DNA of 19,984 bases from Caldithrix sp. (GTDB lineage: Bacteria > KSB1 > UBA2214 > DYKH01). The stretch is from NCBI GenBank assembly GCA_020722685.1, contig DYKH01000100.1:1-19984 (forward strand), read 5' to 3'. Below, one piece after another: positions 9,097 through 16,227 of the stretch. The notes below the pieces were generated by a model. It did no database searches, was not told the DNA's origin, and saw only the letters and a list, made by a program, of their open reading frames with translations. The first letter of the stretch is position 1; each line of letters starts with the position of its first letter. Made by a program: the position numbers and the translations under genes.

Positions 9097-11352
9097 CATA
9101 CAAAAAAGTGGTATATTTTTGTTTCAGTGTTCCTGCTTTGTTTTTCCCCTCTTGTTGGTCGTGGGAATGTCGGCAAGCTCGATCCCCAGCTCGGATTACT
9201 CGTCGCCTATCCGCAGCGGCTGGAGCCTCTCAAACAGCAGTCTCAAGCGCTCAGGAAAAGCGCCGACGGCTGGGAAATCGAGACCATTATCACTTTTACA
9301 GGAGGCCCTGAGGAGCTGCGCAGCGCCGGTGCGAAATTAAGATGCGTTGTCGGCGACGTGGCGGTGGCCTTTGTTCCGGTGCACCGATTGGAAGAGATCG
9401 CCGCCCTGCCGTCGGTTGTTTATATGGAATCTTCCAGGGTGGATCGCGCCTTATTGAACGACAGCGTCCCGGCCGTAGGCGGCGTCAAGGCGCGGGAGCA
9501 ACTGGGATACACCGGCAAAGGGGTGCTGATCGGGCTCGTCGATTCCGGCATTGATTGGCAGCATCCTTCCTTTCGCAAGGCCGACGGCTCCACTCGCATC
9601 AAATGCCTTTTGGACATGAGCGAGAGCGGACCGGTGTACGGCGGTCGGCTCTATACGGAGGATGACATCAACTCTGCGCTAGATGGGCTGGGACAAGTCT
9701 ATGAAGCGGATTATGCCGGTCATGGCACTCACGTCGCGGGCATCGCTGCCGGGGATGGCAGCGCGACGGCCGGTTTTGGGTTCTATGCCGGAGTGGCCCC
9801 GGAAGCGGAGTTGGTCGTGATCAAGGCTACCCGGGATGAATTGGGCCGAGAGTTTCGCACCGGCGATCAGATTGCGGCTCTGGGATTCATCGATAGCGTT
9901 GCCGGAGCGTTACAGATGCCCTACGTCGTCAATCTGAGTTTTGGCGGCAATCTGGGCGCTCACGACGGAACGACCTCAACAGAAAGAACTATTGACAAGC
10001 TGGTGGGAAGAGGCATCCCAGGCAAGGCCGTGGTGACGGTTTCTGGCAACGACCGGCAGGAAAATATCCATGCCCAAGCTGTTCTCAGCCAATCCGTCAG
10101 CACCTTTGAAGTCACGTTCAAAGTCGGGGCATATCATGCGGAAGCAGGCGCGAATAATGACCAAATCCAATTTGATGCTTGGTATGACGGCGGCAAGAAA
10201 GTCGCCGTTACGGTGCTAACGCCCGGAGGAGCTTCCTTGGGGCCGCTGAACGCTGGCCAGTACAATACCAAGAATACCGCCGACGGCACGATCTACGCTT
10301 GGAACGGCTTTTATGATACGGGTTCCGGCTATCTACCGGGCAACAATCCTTTCAACGGCGATCGCGAGCTTTATATCGAGATCAGCGACGCCAACGCGAA
10401 TTCGCCCCCGGATTCGGGAATTTGGACTCTGCGTTTTTCCGGCGACAGCGGCGTAATCGACGTTTGGTTAGCCGACGCCACCATGCCGGTTTCTTTTGCC
10501 AAGGGCAATATAGCGAGCGGAAAAACGTCCATGCCGGGCACCGCTAAGAATTCCATCACCGTTGGCGCTTTTATTACCAAGAAGACCTGGCAGGATAAGG
10601 ACGGCAACAACGTCACGTTCGATCCGAGTGGGACCTATAAGATTGGAGAGATTGCCACGTTTTCCAATCCCGGGCCAACCCGGGAGGGGGAGATCAAGCC
10701 GGAAATCACCGCTCCGGGGCAGGTGATCGGCAGTAGTTTTTCCGCGGATGCGGGGCTAAATAGTCCCGCCACTATTTTCGATTCCGGCAATCCTTCGCTG
10801 CCCAATGCGCTGATTTTGTCGGGGGAATTGAACGCCATTGCCAGCGGCACCAGCATGGCCGCCCCACACGTGACGGGCGCCGTGGCGCTGCTGCTGCAAA
10901 AATACCCTGAGGCGACCGCCATTCAGATACGCGACATGCTCATCCAGTCCGCCAATGTGGACTCGAAGGTAGGTCCGACTCCCAACAATGATTGGGGTTG
11001 GGGCAAGCTGGACGTTTATTCCGCCTTGCAGCTTACTCCCGGTGTCGAGCCTCCGGCAGATTATCACTTGATGAACGCTTATCCCAATCCGTTCAAGTCA
11101 GTCAGCGAAATCGTGTTTGAATTACCCATTGCGCAAACCTCACGCAAAACCAGCCTGCGGGTCTATAATATTCTTGGCCAGCAGGTGCGCACGCTGATTT
11201 CCAATGTTGAATTGTTTGGCAAACAAAGCCGCTTTTGGGATGGCCGGGATGATTTAGGCTTTCCATTGGCCGGGGGGATTTATTTTATCGAGCTTGTTTC
11301 CGGATCGCATCGGGAGACGAAGAAGGTTGTGTTTCTGGGTACGCAAAAGTAG
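9094..11352 (+). CDS. Secreted S8 subtilisin-like protease with inserted beta domain and T9SS sorting domain
   Basis: The proposed start is TTG 9094 (752 aa); TTG 9079 would add five residues. Signal peptide 1-22 (MHTKKWYIFVSVFLLCF). An I9-like prodomain (about 40-120) precedes the S8 domain: Asp150 (GLVDSGIDWQHP), His210 (GHGTHVAG), oxyanion Asn319 (VSGND) and Ser587 (SGTSMAAPHVTGA). Asn to Ser is 268 residues here against 69 in the first S8 protease, so about 200 residues are inserted. The insert is beta-rich (residues about 335-510), like the jelly roll inserted at this point in clostridial Csp proteases. There are no Ig or GATase-like modules; the catalytic domain runs straight into a T9SS type A tail (AYPNPFKS, then LGQQVRTL). 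It is the last of the four T9SS-tailed genes and lies 64 bp after the C1A protease. The triad is complete, so it is probably an active extracellular endopeptidase. Confidence 0.9.
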   Translation: MHTKKWYIFVSVFLLCFSPLVGRGNVGKLDPQLGLLVAYPQRLEPLKQQSQALRKSADGWEIETIITFTGGPEELRSAGAKLRCVVGDVAVAFVPVHRLEEIAALPSVVYMESSRVDRALLNDSVPAVGGVKAREQLGYTGKGVLIGLVDSGIDWQHPSFRKADGSTRIKCLLDMSESGPVYGGRLYTEDDINSALDGLGQVYEADYAGHGTHVAGIAAGDGSATAGFGFYAGVAPEAELVVIKATRDELGREFRTGDQIAALGFIDSVAGALQMPYVVNLSFGGNLGAHDGTTSTERTIDKLVGRGIPGKAVVTVSGNDRQENIHAQAVLSQSVSTFEVTFKVGAYHAEAGANNDQIQFDAWYDGGKKVAVTVLTPGGASLGPLNAGQYNTKNTADGTIYAWNGFYDTGSGYLPGNNPFNGDRELYIEISDANANSPPDSGIWTLRFSGDSGVIDVWLADATMPVSFAKGNIASGKTSMPGTAKNSITVGAFITKKTWQDKDGNNVTFDPSGTYKIGEIATFSNPGPTREGEIKPEITAPGQVIGSSFSADAGLNSPATIFDSGNPSLPNALILSGELNAIASGTSMAAPHVTGAVALLLQKYPEATAIQIRDMLIQSANVDSKVGPTPNNDWGWGKLDVYSALQLTPGVEPPADYHLMNAYPNPFKSVSEIVFELPIAQTSRKTSLRVYNILGQQVRTLISNVELFGKQSRFWDGRDDLGFPLAGGIYFIELVSGSHRETKKVVFLGTQK

Positions 11353-11379
11353 GATCGTTTATTGGGAGAATGGCGGCGC

Positions 11380-11442
11380 GCAGCGAGTGGCGGGCAGCGA
11401 TCAGATGTCAGCGGTCGGGTGTCAACGGGCGGCTGTCGATGA
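11380..11442. repeat. Degenerate heptanucleotide tandem repeat (unit about TCAGCGG)
   Basis: Nine phased 7-bp units: GCAGCGA, GTGGCGG, GCAGCGA, TCAGATG, TCAGCGG, TCGGGTG, TCAACGG, GCGGCTG, TCGATGA. Divergence is high, but G recurs at the last position and C at the second, with no phase slip. It occupies much of the 195-bp gap after the second S8 protease. I see no terminator or promoter in that gap. Confidence 0.5.
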
Positions 11443-11547
11443 GGCTACATCGTCAAGTGGCTGGCAATCATGAGAAGACCATAAATTAACGCGCAGGTGA
11501 TAAGAAAGCGGCACAATGAGAGTAGAATACGCACGAGGAATCAACAA

Positions 11548-11949
11548 ATGGGAAGTTTATTCGATGATATCCGTGACGGCATCAAAGAGGGAATTGCTTT
11601 GGTGGCCGACAAGGCCGATGAGTACACCAAGATCGGCAAGCTGCAAGTGGAAATTCTTGGGGTGCAACGAAATATCGACAAATTATTCTCAGAGCTTGGC
11701 GGCAGAACTTACGAAATCTTGAAAGAGGATGACAACAAACCGGTGGCCGATGATGATGAAGTCAAGCGCCTGATTTCCGAGCTAAAGGTTCTGGAAGGTC
11801 AGCTCAATGCAAAAAAGGAAGAGATCGCGTCGGTGAAAGCCGAGAAGGAGAATCTGCGCAAGGAGCGAACGGGTTCAAGATCAAAGACCGCCACAGCGCA
11901 ACCATCGACAAAGTCTTTTAACACGCAAGAGAGCGCCGGGGAGCTGTGA
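11548..11949 (+). CDS. Small soluble coiled-coil protein, function unknown
   Basis: The start is ATG 11548 because GAGGAA (11535-11540) lies 7 nt upstream; a GTG at 11497 in the same frame has no such site. The product is 133 aa. It begins MGSLFDDIRDGIKEG, has no signal peptide or membrane segment, and is very rich in Lys, Glu and Asp. Two helical stretches are evident: about 5-60 (amphipathic, ending in LFSELGGRTYEIL) and about 70-107 (coiled coil, VKRLISELKVLEGQLNAKKE and onward). A Ser/Thr/Gln-rich, probably disordered tail follows. I do not recognise a named family. A structural or scaffold role is possible, but nothing in the sequence fixes it. It is 195 bp after the last protease and 80 bp before the CapA-like gene, with no evidence of co-transcription. 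Confidence 0.75.
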   Translation: MGSLFDDIRDGIKEGIALVADKADEYTKIGKLQVEILGVQRNIDKLFSELGGRTYEILKEDDNKPVADDDEVKRLISELKVLEGQLNAKKEEIASVKAEKENLRKERTGSRSKTATAQPSTKSFNTQESAGEL

Positions 11950-12029
11950 AGCTGAGACTCGCAAGCGATTCAGGGGTCTGATTTTTCCCCAGGATCGTCG
12001 ATAAATAATTCAAGGTCGTTGAGCAAGGC

Positions 12030-13217
12030 TTGTCAAAAGGAGAGGAGAAAGTCATTTCAAGCAGACTCTTAATCGATGTTCTTGTTGTCGGAATTTCGAC
12101 CGCCGCTCTATTGCAGAGTCCCGGCCGGTTACAAGGGCACTCATCCACACAGCAAAACGACACCCCAAAAACCATTGTACGCGATTCTTCTTCAAGCTCC
12201 TTTCAAGGGACAAAGGGACAAGTCGCCGCGGCTCCACTGCAAGTCAGCATTGCAGCGGTTGGTGACATCATGCTTGGCTCGTGGGTCGTCGATTATATAG
12301 ACCAATACGGGGGCAGTTATCCGTTCGACAGCACGTGTGCGCTTCTACGCAGCGCAGATTTTAGCATCGGCAATCTGGAAGCCCCGCTGACAAAGACCGG
12401 GACTGTGGCGGCAAACAAGACCTACACCTTCAAAGTGCCGCCCCGCTTTGCTCCCGCCATCAAGGAATCCGGTATCGACATAGTTACGCTGGCCAATAAT
12501 CACATGCTGGACTTTGGCTGCGAAGGACTGACGAATACTCTTGCCGCTTTGGATTCTGTAGGAGTACGGCACTGTGGAGCCGGCGAAAATCTGCAACAGG
12601 CATCCGCCCCGGCTATCCTACAGGCGTGCGGATTGCGAGTGGCATTTGTGGGTTTCACTTTGACCTTTCCCAAAGAGTTTTGGGCCACTGCGCATTCCTG
12701 CGGCACTTGCTTTGCGGAGGAAAGCCTGCTAGCGCGGGTGCTGCAAGAATGTGAGCGCGCGGCGGACCTTACTGTGGTTAGCTTTCATTGGGGCGAGGAA
12801 AAGAGAACGACTCCCAAAGACTATCAGCCTCAGTTGGCGCACCAAGCCATTGATTTAGGGGCCGATCTGGTGCTTGGCCATCATCCGCATGTTTTACAGG
12901 GATTGGAGATCTACAAGAATCGGCTCATCGCCTATAGCCTTGGCAACTATGTGTTCGGCTCATATAGTCAGGATGCCCGCACCAGCATGGTGCTGCAAGT
13001 GACCATTGACAAAACAGGACTCGTCAAAGCAAAAGTCTCGCCGATTGCTGTTTACAATCATAAGGTTCAATTTCAGCCAAAGCTATTGCGGGGAAAGGCC
13101 CGGCAAGCCGTTCTGCAGGAGCTGAACGAGATCTCAATGGCTCTAAATGCCGGTCGAAAGATCGTGAATGCGGCAGGAGAGATTTTGCCGATAGAATTGC
13201 AAAGTGGGTTGCGATAG
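12030..13217 (+). CDS. CapA-family protein (poly-gamma-glutamate synthesis CapA / metallophosphatase-like), secreted or membrane-anchored
   Basis: CapA (PGA_cap) signatures appear in order, counted from TTG 12030: VGDIMLG (77-83), GNLEAPLT (114-121), LANNHMLDFG (154-163), FHWGEE (252-257), GHHPHVLQGLE (283-293) and YSLGNYVF (302-309). These Asp, Asn and His residues form the calcineurin-like metal site of the family, members of which act in poly-gamma-glutamate capsule anchoring or as envelope phosphoesterases. A hydrophobic leader (LLIDVLVVGISTAALL) is followed by a Ser/Gln-rich linker, suggesting export. Neighbours give no capB or capC, so polyglutamate synthesis is not supported and the substrate is open. 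The start is uncertain: AGGAGAGGAG (12038-12047) lies inside this frame and would serve an ATT at 12054, giving 387 aa. TTG 12030 has no good site. Confidence 0.88.
   Translation: MSKGEEKVISSRLLIDVLVVGISTAALLQSPGRLQGHSSTQQNDTPKTIVRDSSSSSFQGTKGQVAAAPLQVSIAAVGDIMLGSWVVDYIDQYGGSYPFDSTCALLRSADFSIGNLEAPLTKTGTVAANKTYTFKVPPRFAPAIKESGIDIVTLANNHMLDFGCEGLTNTLAALDSVGVRHCGAGENLQQASAPAILQACGLRVAFVGFTLTFPKEFWATAHSCGTCFAEESLLARVLQECERAADLTVVSFHWGEEKRTTPKDYQPQLAHQAIDLGADLVLGHHPHVLQGLEIYKNRLIAYSLGNYVFGSYSQDARTSMVLQVTIDKTGLVKAKVSPIAVYNHKVQFQPKLLRGKARQAVLQELNEISMALNAGRKIVNAAGEILPIELQSGLR
12038..12056 (+). promoter_or_regulatory. Strong ribosome binding site preceding an ATT codon
   Basis: AGGAGAGGAG (12038-12047) is 6 nt upstream of ATT at 12054, in frame with the CapA-like protein and just before its hydrophobic leader. 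No ATG, GTG or TTG lies at a suitable distance downstream in this frame. Either a rare ATT start, or chance with TTG 12030 as the true start. Confidence 0.4.
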
Positions 13218-13290
13218 GTGAAAGCTCAAGATTGGAGCGGTAGTGAAAACCTCAGAATGTTAGCATATGCAGTTGGTCCAAAAGCTTGCA

Positions 13291-13332
13291 GCCAGTAGCC
13301 AATAGCTAATGGCCAATCGCCAATAGCCAATC
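13291..13332. repeat. Heptanucleotide tandem repeat (unit GCCAATA)
   Basis: Six phased units: GCCAGTA, GCCAATA, GCTAATG, GCCAATC, GCCAATA, GCCAATC, with a partial GGCCATT after. It ends 14 bp before the AGGAGG ribosome binding site of the outer-membrane barrel gene. The same unit recurs in the array at 14113-14175, on the other side of that gene. Confidence 0.8.
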
Positions 13333-13361
13333 GGCCATTGCAAAGTAGGAGGATTGAAGCC

Positions 13362-14003
13362 ATGAAAAAAAGCACTGTGGTGATGACGTTAGCGATCTTT
13401 GCAGTTCTTAGTCAGACATCTGCGTTTTCGCAAGAAAACAACCTGGCTCGCTTCGGCATTGGGGTAGATTTTAGCGGTATCAAGAACTTCTTTTTTGGCT
13501 CGGGCAGCGCGATCTATCTTCCGGTCAATCTTTCCGCCAAGTTCAGACTTGAACCGCTGGTTTCGATCATGCAATCAAAAATAAAAGAAAAGCGAGAGAA
13601 TGCCACCTCCGGATATTCTGCCACATTGGAGGAGAATGGCCTAATGTACGTCGACGTGGGTGCCGGGCTTTTTCTGATGTCAAAGATAAACAAGCTGCGG
13701 CTGTACTACGGAACTCGACTGGGGTACCTCAGAATCTCTTCGAACAGTGAGGACAAGAAAATGCCAGAAAGTGGTTCTTGGGTGACGACCAACAAGAGAG
13801 AAGAAACTCAGAACGGCTTTTATATCGGCCCATCCATCGGAGGAGAGTATTCTCTAACTGCTAATCTCACCTTGGGAGCCGAGGCCCAAACGGTTTATTC
13901 TGCTTTGGACGGTAAAAGAGAGAGTAAGCTGATCGGCAATTCCGATGTGACGCGATCGAGCATTACCACAAGAGGACTGGCGTTCATCCGGTTTTATTTT
14001 TGA
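13362..14003 (+). CDS. Small outer-membrane beta-barrel protein
   Basis: The start is ATG 13362, with AGGAGG (13347-13352) 9 nt upstream. The product is 213 aa. A typical signal peptide (MKKSTVVMTLAIFAVLSQTS, cleavage likely after AFS or AFSQ) leads into alternating hydrophobic/polar strands with Gly and aromatic residues: ARFGIGVDFSG, NLSAKFRLEPLVS, YVDVGAGLFL, RLYYGTRLGYLRIS, GFYIGPSIGGEYSL and NLTLGAEAQTVYSAL. The last strand ends RGLAFIRFYF, with a terminal Phe as in many BAM-inserted barrels. About eight strands can be counted, the size of an OmpA/OmpW-like barrel. Polar loops (KIKEKRENATS; EDKKMPESGS) look surface exposed. The specific function is unknown. The gene stands alone and is flanked on both sides by GCCAATA heptad arrays. 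Confidence 0.85.
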   Translation: MKKSTVVMTLAIFAVLSQTSAFSQENNLARFGIGVDFSGIKNFFFGSGSAIYLPVNLSAKFRLEPLVSIMQSKIKEKRENATSGYSATLEENGLMYVDVGAGLFLMSKINKLRLYYGTRLGYLRISSNSEDKKMPESGSWVTTNKREETQNGFYIGPSIGGEYSLTANLTLGAEAQTVYSALDGKRESKLIGNSDVTRSSITTRGLAFIRFYF

Positions 14004-14022
14004 TTTTGCTTTCGCAAGCCTT

Positions 14023-14093
14023 CAAAAATGTAGGTGCTCTTGTTTGCTCTGATGAGGCAAGTACCACATCCGGCAAATCAGCAAACATTTTTG
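14023..14093. repeat. Imperfect long inverted repeat after the outer-membrane barrel gene
   Basis: CAAAAATGT (14023-14031) is complementary to ACATTTTTG (14085-14093), and TGTTTGCT (14041-14048) to AGCAAACA (14080-14087). The two pairings overlap at the right-hand arm, so they give alternative or bulged hairpins. It begins 20 bp after the stop codon. There is no T tract; it is possibly a 3'-end structure. Confidence 0.35.
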
Positions 14094-14112
14094 GTGCATA
14101 AAAAGACCGGTA

Positions 14113-14175
14113 GCTAACGGCTAATGGCCAATAGCCAACGGCTAATAGCCAACAGCCAATAGTCAATTGTCAACT
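14113..14175. repeat. Heptanucleotide tandem repeat (unit GCCAATA/GCTAATG)
   Basis: Nine phased units: GCTAACG, GCTAATG, GCCAATA, GCCAACG, GCTAATA, GCCAACA, GCCAATA, GTCAATT, GTCAACT. Variation is almost confined to transitions at unit positions 2, 3, 6 and 7, while A at positions 4 and 5 is invariant. It ends 5 bp before the AAGGGG ribosome binding site of the DUF2851 gene. Confidence 0.85.
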
Positions 14176-14191
14176 GAAAGAAGGGGATACC

Positions 14192-15625
14192 ATGGACAAA
14201 GTCGAAGAACCCGCACGGGAAGGATTTCTTTACCAACTTTGGCTGGAGAGAGGATTTGGCTCTCAGTCGTTGCGCACGGTCGACGGTCGCACTGTCGAGA
14301 TTCGGGAAAAGGGCGTCCGCAATTACGACGCCGGTCCGGATTTTCTCGACGCCTTGATCGTGGTCGGCGGACAAATGCAGCGCGGAGACATCGAAATCCA
14401 TCCCGTGGCCGGCGATTGGTTTCTACACGGCCATCATCGTGATCCGCGCTATAACAACGTTGTTCTGCATGTTGTCACCATGGATTGTCCGCCGAATTTC
14501 CGTACTCTGAGGCAGGATGGCACGCTCGTTCCCACCTTGAATCTGGACGCCTTCTTGGAAATGCCCGCCGATCAATTGCAGGAAACCGATCTCGCGCCTG
14601 AGGTGGTCGCAACGGGGTCAACGCAATGTGAGCTGGCCAAGAAGCCGGATGAAATCATGCAACGAATTCTGGAATGGGCCGGCGACGAGCGACTGGCCGC
14701 AAAAGCCCAACGATTTGCCGAAAGGCGGCAAACGGATTCTTATGATCAGATTTTTGTCGAGGGCATCTTTGAGGCGTTGGGCTATTCCAAGAATCAGGTT
14801 CCATTTCGCAATTTAGCCAGAAATCTGCCCGTCGCCACCTTGTCCAAGTATCTCTGGAACGATCCACCCGATCTGGCGCTGAAAAAGTGCCAGGCCTATT
14901 TGTTGGGCGCTGCCGGACTATTGCCTTCACAGTCAGCCGGATTTAAGTCGGTCACCGATCCGGAGGTGCAGGATTATGTGATCGAGGTTGAACAGTACTG
15001 GCTGGATTTTCCGGAGCGGCGCAAGCTGGAGATTCTCAAGCCGGAAGCATGGCAATTCTTTCGCCTGCGCCCGCAGAACTTTCCCACGCGCAGAATTGCC
15101 GGCGCCGCGGTCATTCTCCTACGATTCATGGAAGAGGGATTTGTGTCCGCGCTGCGCAAGGCCATTGCCAACGGCGAGCGCCAACCGGAAGCCGCGGGAC
15201 GGGAAATGGAAAAGCTGTTCAGCGTCAAAGCGCAAGGATTTTGGGGCAAGCATTTTTGTTTTGATGAGTCGAATTTGGAACGAGGTCAGCGCGCAAGAGC
15301 TGAATTACATCTCGTTGGCCCGGACCGCGCAAAAGACATTGTGGTGAATGTGGCCATCCCGGCCCTTCTGGCTTATGCCGGTGAAACGGATGACGGCCGG
15401 CTACGCAACCTGCTCAGGGAAATTTATGCACATTATCCATTGATCTCCGAAAACGAGATCAGTCGTGCCGTGCGCAAACAGCTATTCGGCTCGGAAAAAG
15501 GCGGCATTCAGTGTGTGACCGGCGTGCGCCACCAGCAGGGAATGATTCACCTTAAAAAGTCAGTATGCCAACGAGGCCCTTGCGCTCAGTGTCTACAAAT
15601 GTCGCAGGCTTGGTCATCTACTTGA
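14192..15625 (+). CDS. DUF2851 family protein
   Basis: The start is ATG 14192, with AAGGGG (14181-14186) 5 nt upstream. The product is 477 aa, a usual family length. Family landmarks at the N-terminus are FLYQLW, GVRNYDAGPDF (41-51), GDIEIHP (65-71), DWFLHGHH (75-82) and YNNVVLHVV (87-95). The middle is helical. The C-terminus carries QQGMIH and a Cys cluster (Cys459, Cys464, Cys467) that may bind a metal. There is no signal peptide, so it is cytoplasmic. DUF2851 is common in Bacteroidota and relatives and has no established function. The D-x(n)-E-x-H core could be a nuclease-like arrangement, but that is speculation. It lies between a heptad array and a long gene-free stretch, apparently as a single-gene unit. 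Confidence 0.88.
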   Translation: MDKVEEPAREGFLYQLWLERGFGSQSLRTVDGRTVEIREKGVRNYDAGPDFLDALIVVGGQMQRGDIEIHPVAGDWFLHGHHRDPRYNNVVLHVVTMDCPPNFRTLRQDGTLVPTLNLDAFLEMPADQLQETDLAPEVVATGSTQCELAKKPDEIMQRILEWAGDERLAAKAQRFAERRQTDSYDQIFVEGIFEALGYSKNQVPFRNLARNLPVATLSKYLWNDPPDLALKKCQAYLLGAAGLLPSQSAGFKSVTDPEVQDYVIEVEQYWLDFPERRKLEILKPEAWQFFRLRPQNFPTRRIAGAAVILLRFMEEGFVSALRKAIANGERQPEAAGREMEKLFSVKAQGFWGKHFCFDESNLERGQRARAELHLVGPDRAKDIVVNVAIPALLAYAGETDDGRLRNLLREIYAHYPLISENEISRAVRKQLFGSEKGGIQCVTGVRHQQGMIHLKKSVCQRGPCAQCLQMSQAWSST

Positions 15626-16198
15626 TGAACGGACGATATAACGGAGTTTTTCAGCATCCAGATGCTTTGACAAACGGAACAGCCGATCTGCCCTCACTTC
15701 TAAAAGAGTAGCATGAAATGGGCTCTATTGTCGGTTCGAGTTCGCCCGCTACATTTTCCCTTTTATTTGTTATCTTGCCTTTTGATCTTTTTGCTACCGG
15801 ACACTTTTAAATCAACCACGGATCATCACAGAATTACACGGATTCTTGAGGTTGATTGGGGTCGATCGTGCAATTCTCCAAAGGCGACAGAACAATATTG
15901 ACCAATTTGGAGGATGGTTCGGATATGGAATTTTAGACGGCCGCTCAGGACCGTGTAAGTGTGTGGCCGCTAAAAACGTCTGGTCGTCCATTGCGATAAA
16001 GGATCCTCCAAAATCCGTGACGCTCCGTGTAGCTCGGTGGTCTTTGGGAAGTGTCGGGTAGTGAGTTGATCTTTCGATTTTGCGGTCTCCAGGAGTAAAG
16101 GCAAGCACCAGGCACGCATCCATCGAATGTTCCGCTCAATATCCTCTAAGCCTTGTTCAATCCGTGTTTTTTGCGTCCTTTTGCGGGCATCCTTTTTG
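15626..16198. other. Gene-free interval with decayed repeat motifs
   Basis: I find no convincing gene here. Frames of 62 to 103 codons exist on both strands, but they lack ribosome binding sites and recognisable domains. Near its start is a small palindrome, AGCATC-CA-GATGCT (15653-15666). Further in are period-10 motifs (15817-15846), further AATCCGTG and CTCCGTGT words (16012-16030) and an inverted AATCCGTGT (16159-16167), followed by TTGCGTCC and TTTTGCGGG. The interval looks like accumulated non-coding repeat remnants; a structured RNA is not excluded. Confidence 0.5.
15817..15846. repeat. Short degenerate 10-bp tandem repeat (CACGGATT-like)
   Basis: Three phased 10-bp units: CACGGATCAT, CACAGAATTA, CACGGATTCT. 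ACACGGATT (15836-15844) has an exact inverted copy, AATCCGTGT, at 16159-16167, so the words face each other across about 315 bp. Confidence 0.45.
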
Positions 16199-16227
16199 TT
16201 GACATTTAGTCAATTTTTTAGTAAAAT
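16199..16227 (+). promoter_or_regulatory. Near-consensus sigma70 promoter for the aldehyde dehydrogenase operon
   Basis: The -35 box TTGACA (16199-16204) is an exact consensus match and the -10 box TAAAAT (16222-16227) matches five of six bases, with the optimal 17-bp spacer. Transcription should start near 16234, giving a leader of about 38 nt before ATG 16272. It is the clearest promoter in the window. Confidence 0.85.

Noticed and set aside
11973..11995. GGGG...CCCC pairing after the coiled-coil gene as a terminator
   Set aside because: Only a 4-bp stem with a T-rich loop and no T tract after it.
13984..14401. - strand frames with repeating WLLA/YWPLA peptides
   Set aside because: The peptide repeats are the translation of the GCCAATA heptad array, not a protein feature.
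15731..15760. TTCGAGT-containing stretch resembling a tRNA T-arm
   Set aside because: The T-stem has a mismatch, and no acceptor, D or anticodon arm can be paired upstream.
15713..15901. Short + strand frame with a hydrophobic stretch
   Set aside because: No ribosome binding site and no known domain; its second half is translated from the CACGGAT repeat motifs.
15812..16139. - strand frames of 64 and 103 codons in the gene-free interval
   Set aside because: No ribosome binding site, no family resemblance, overlapping repeat words; both frames equally plausible, so probably neither is real.
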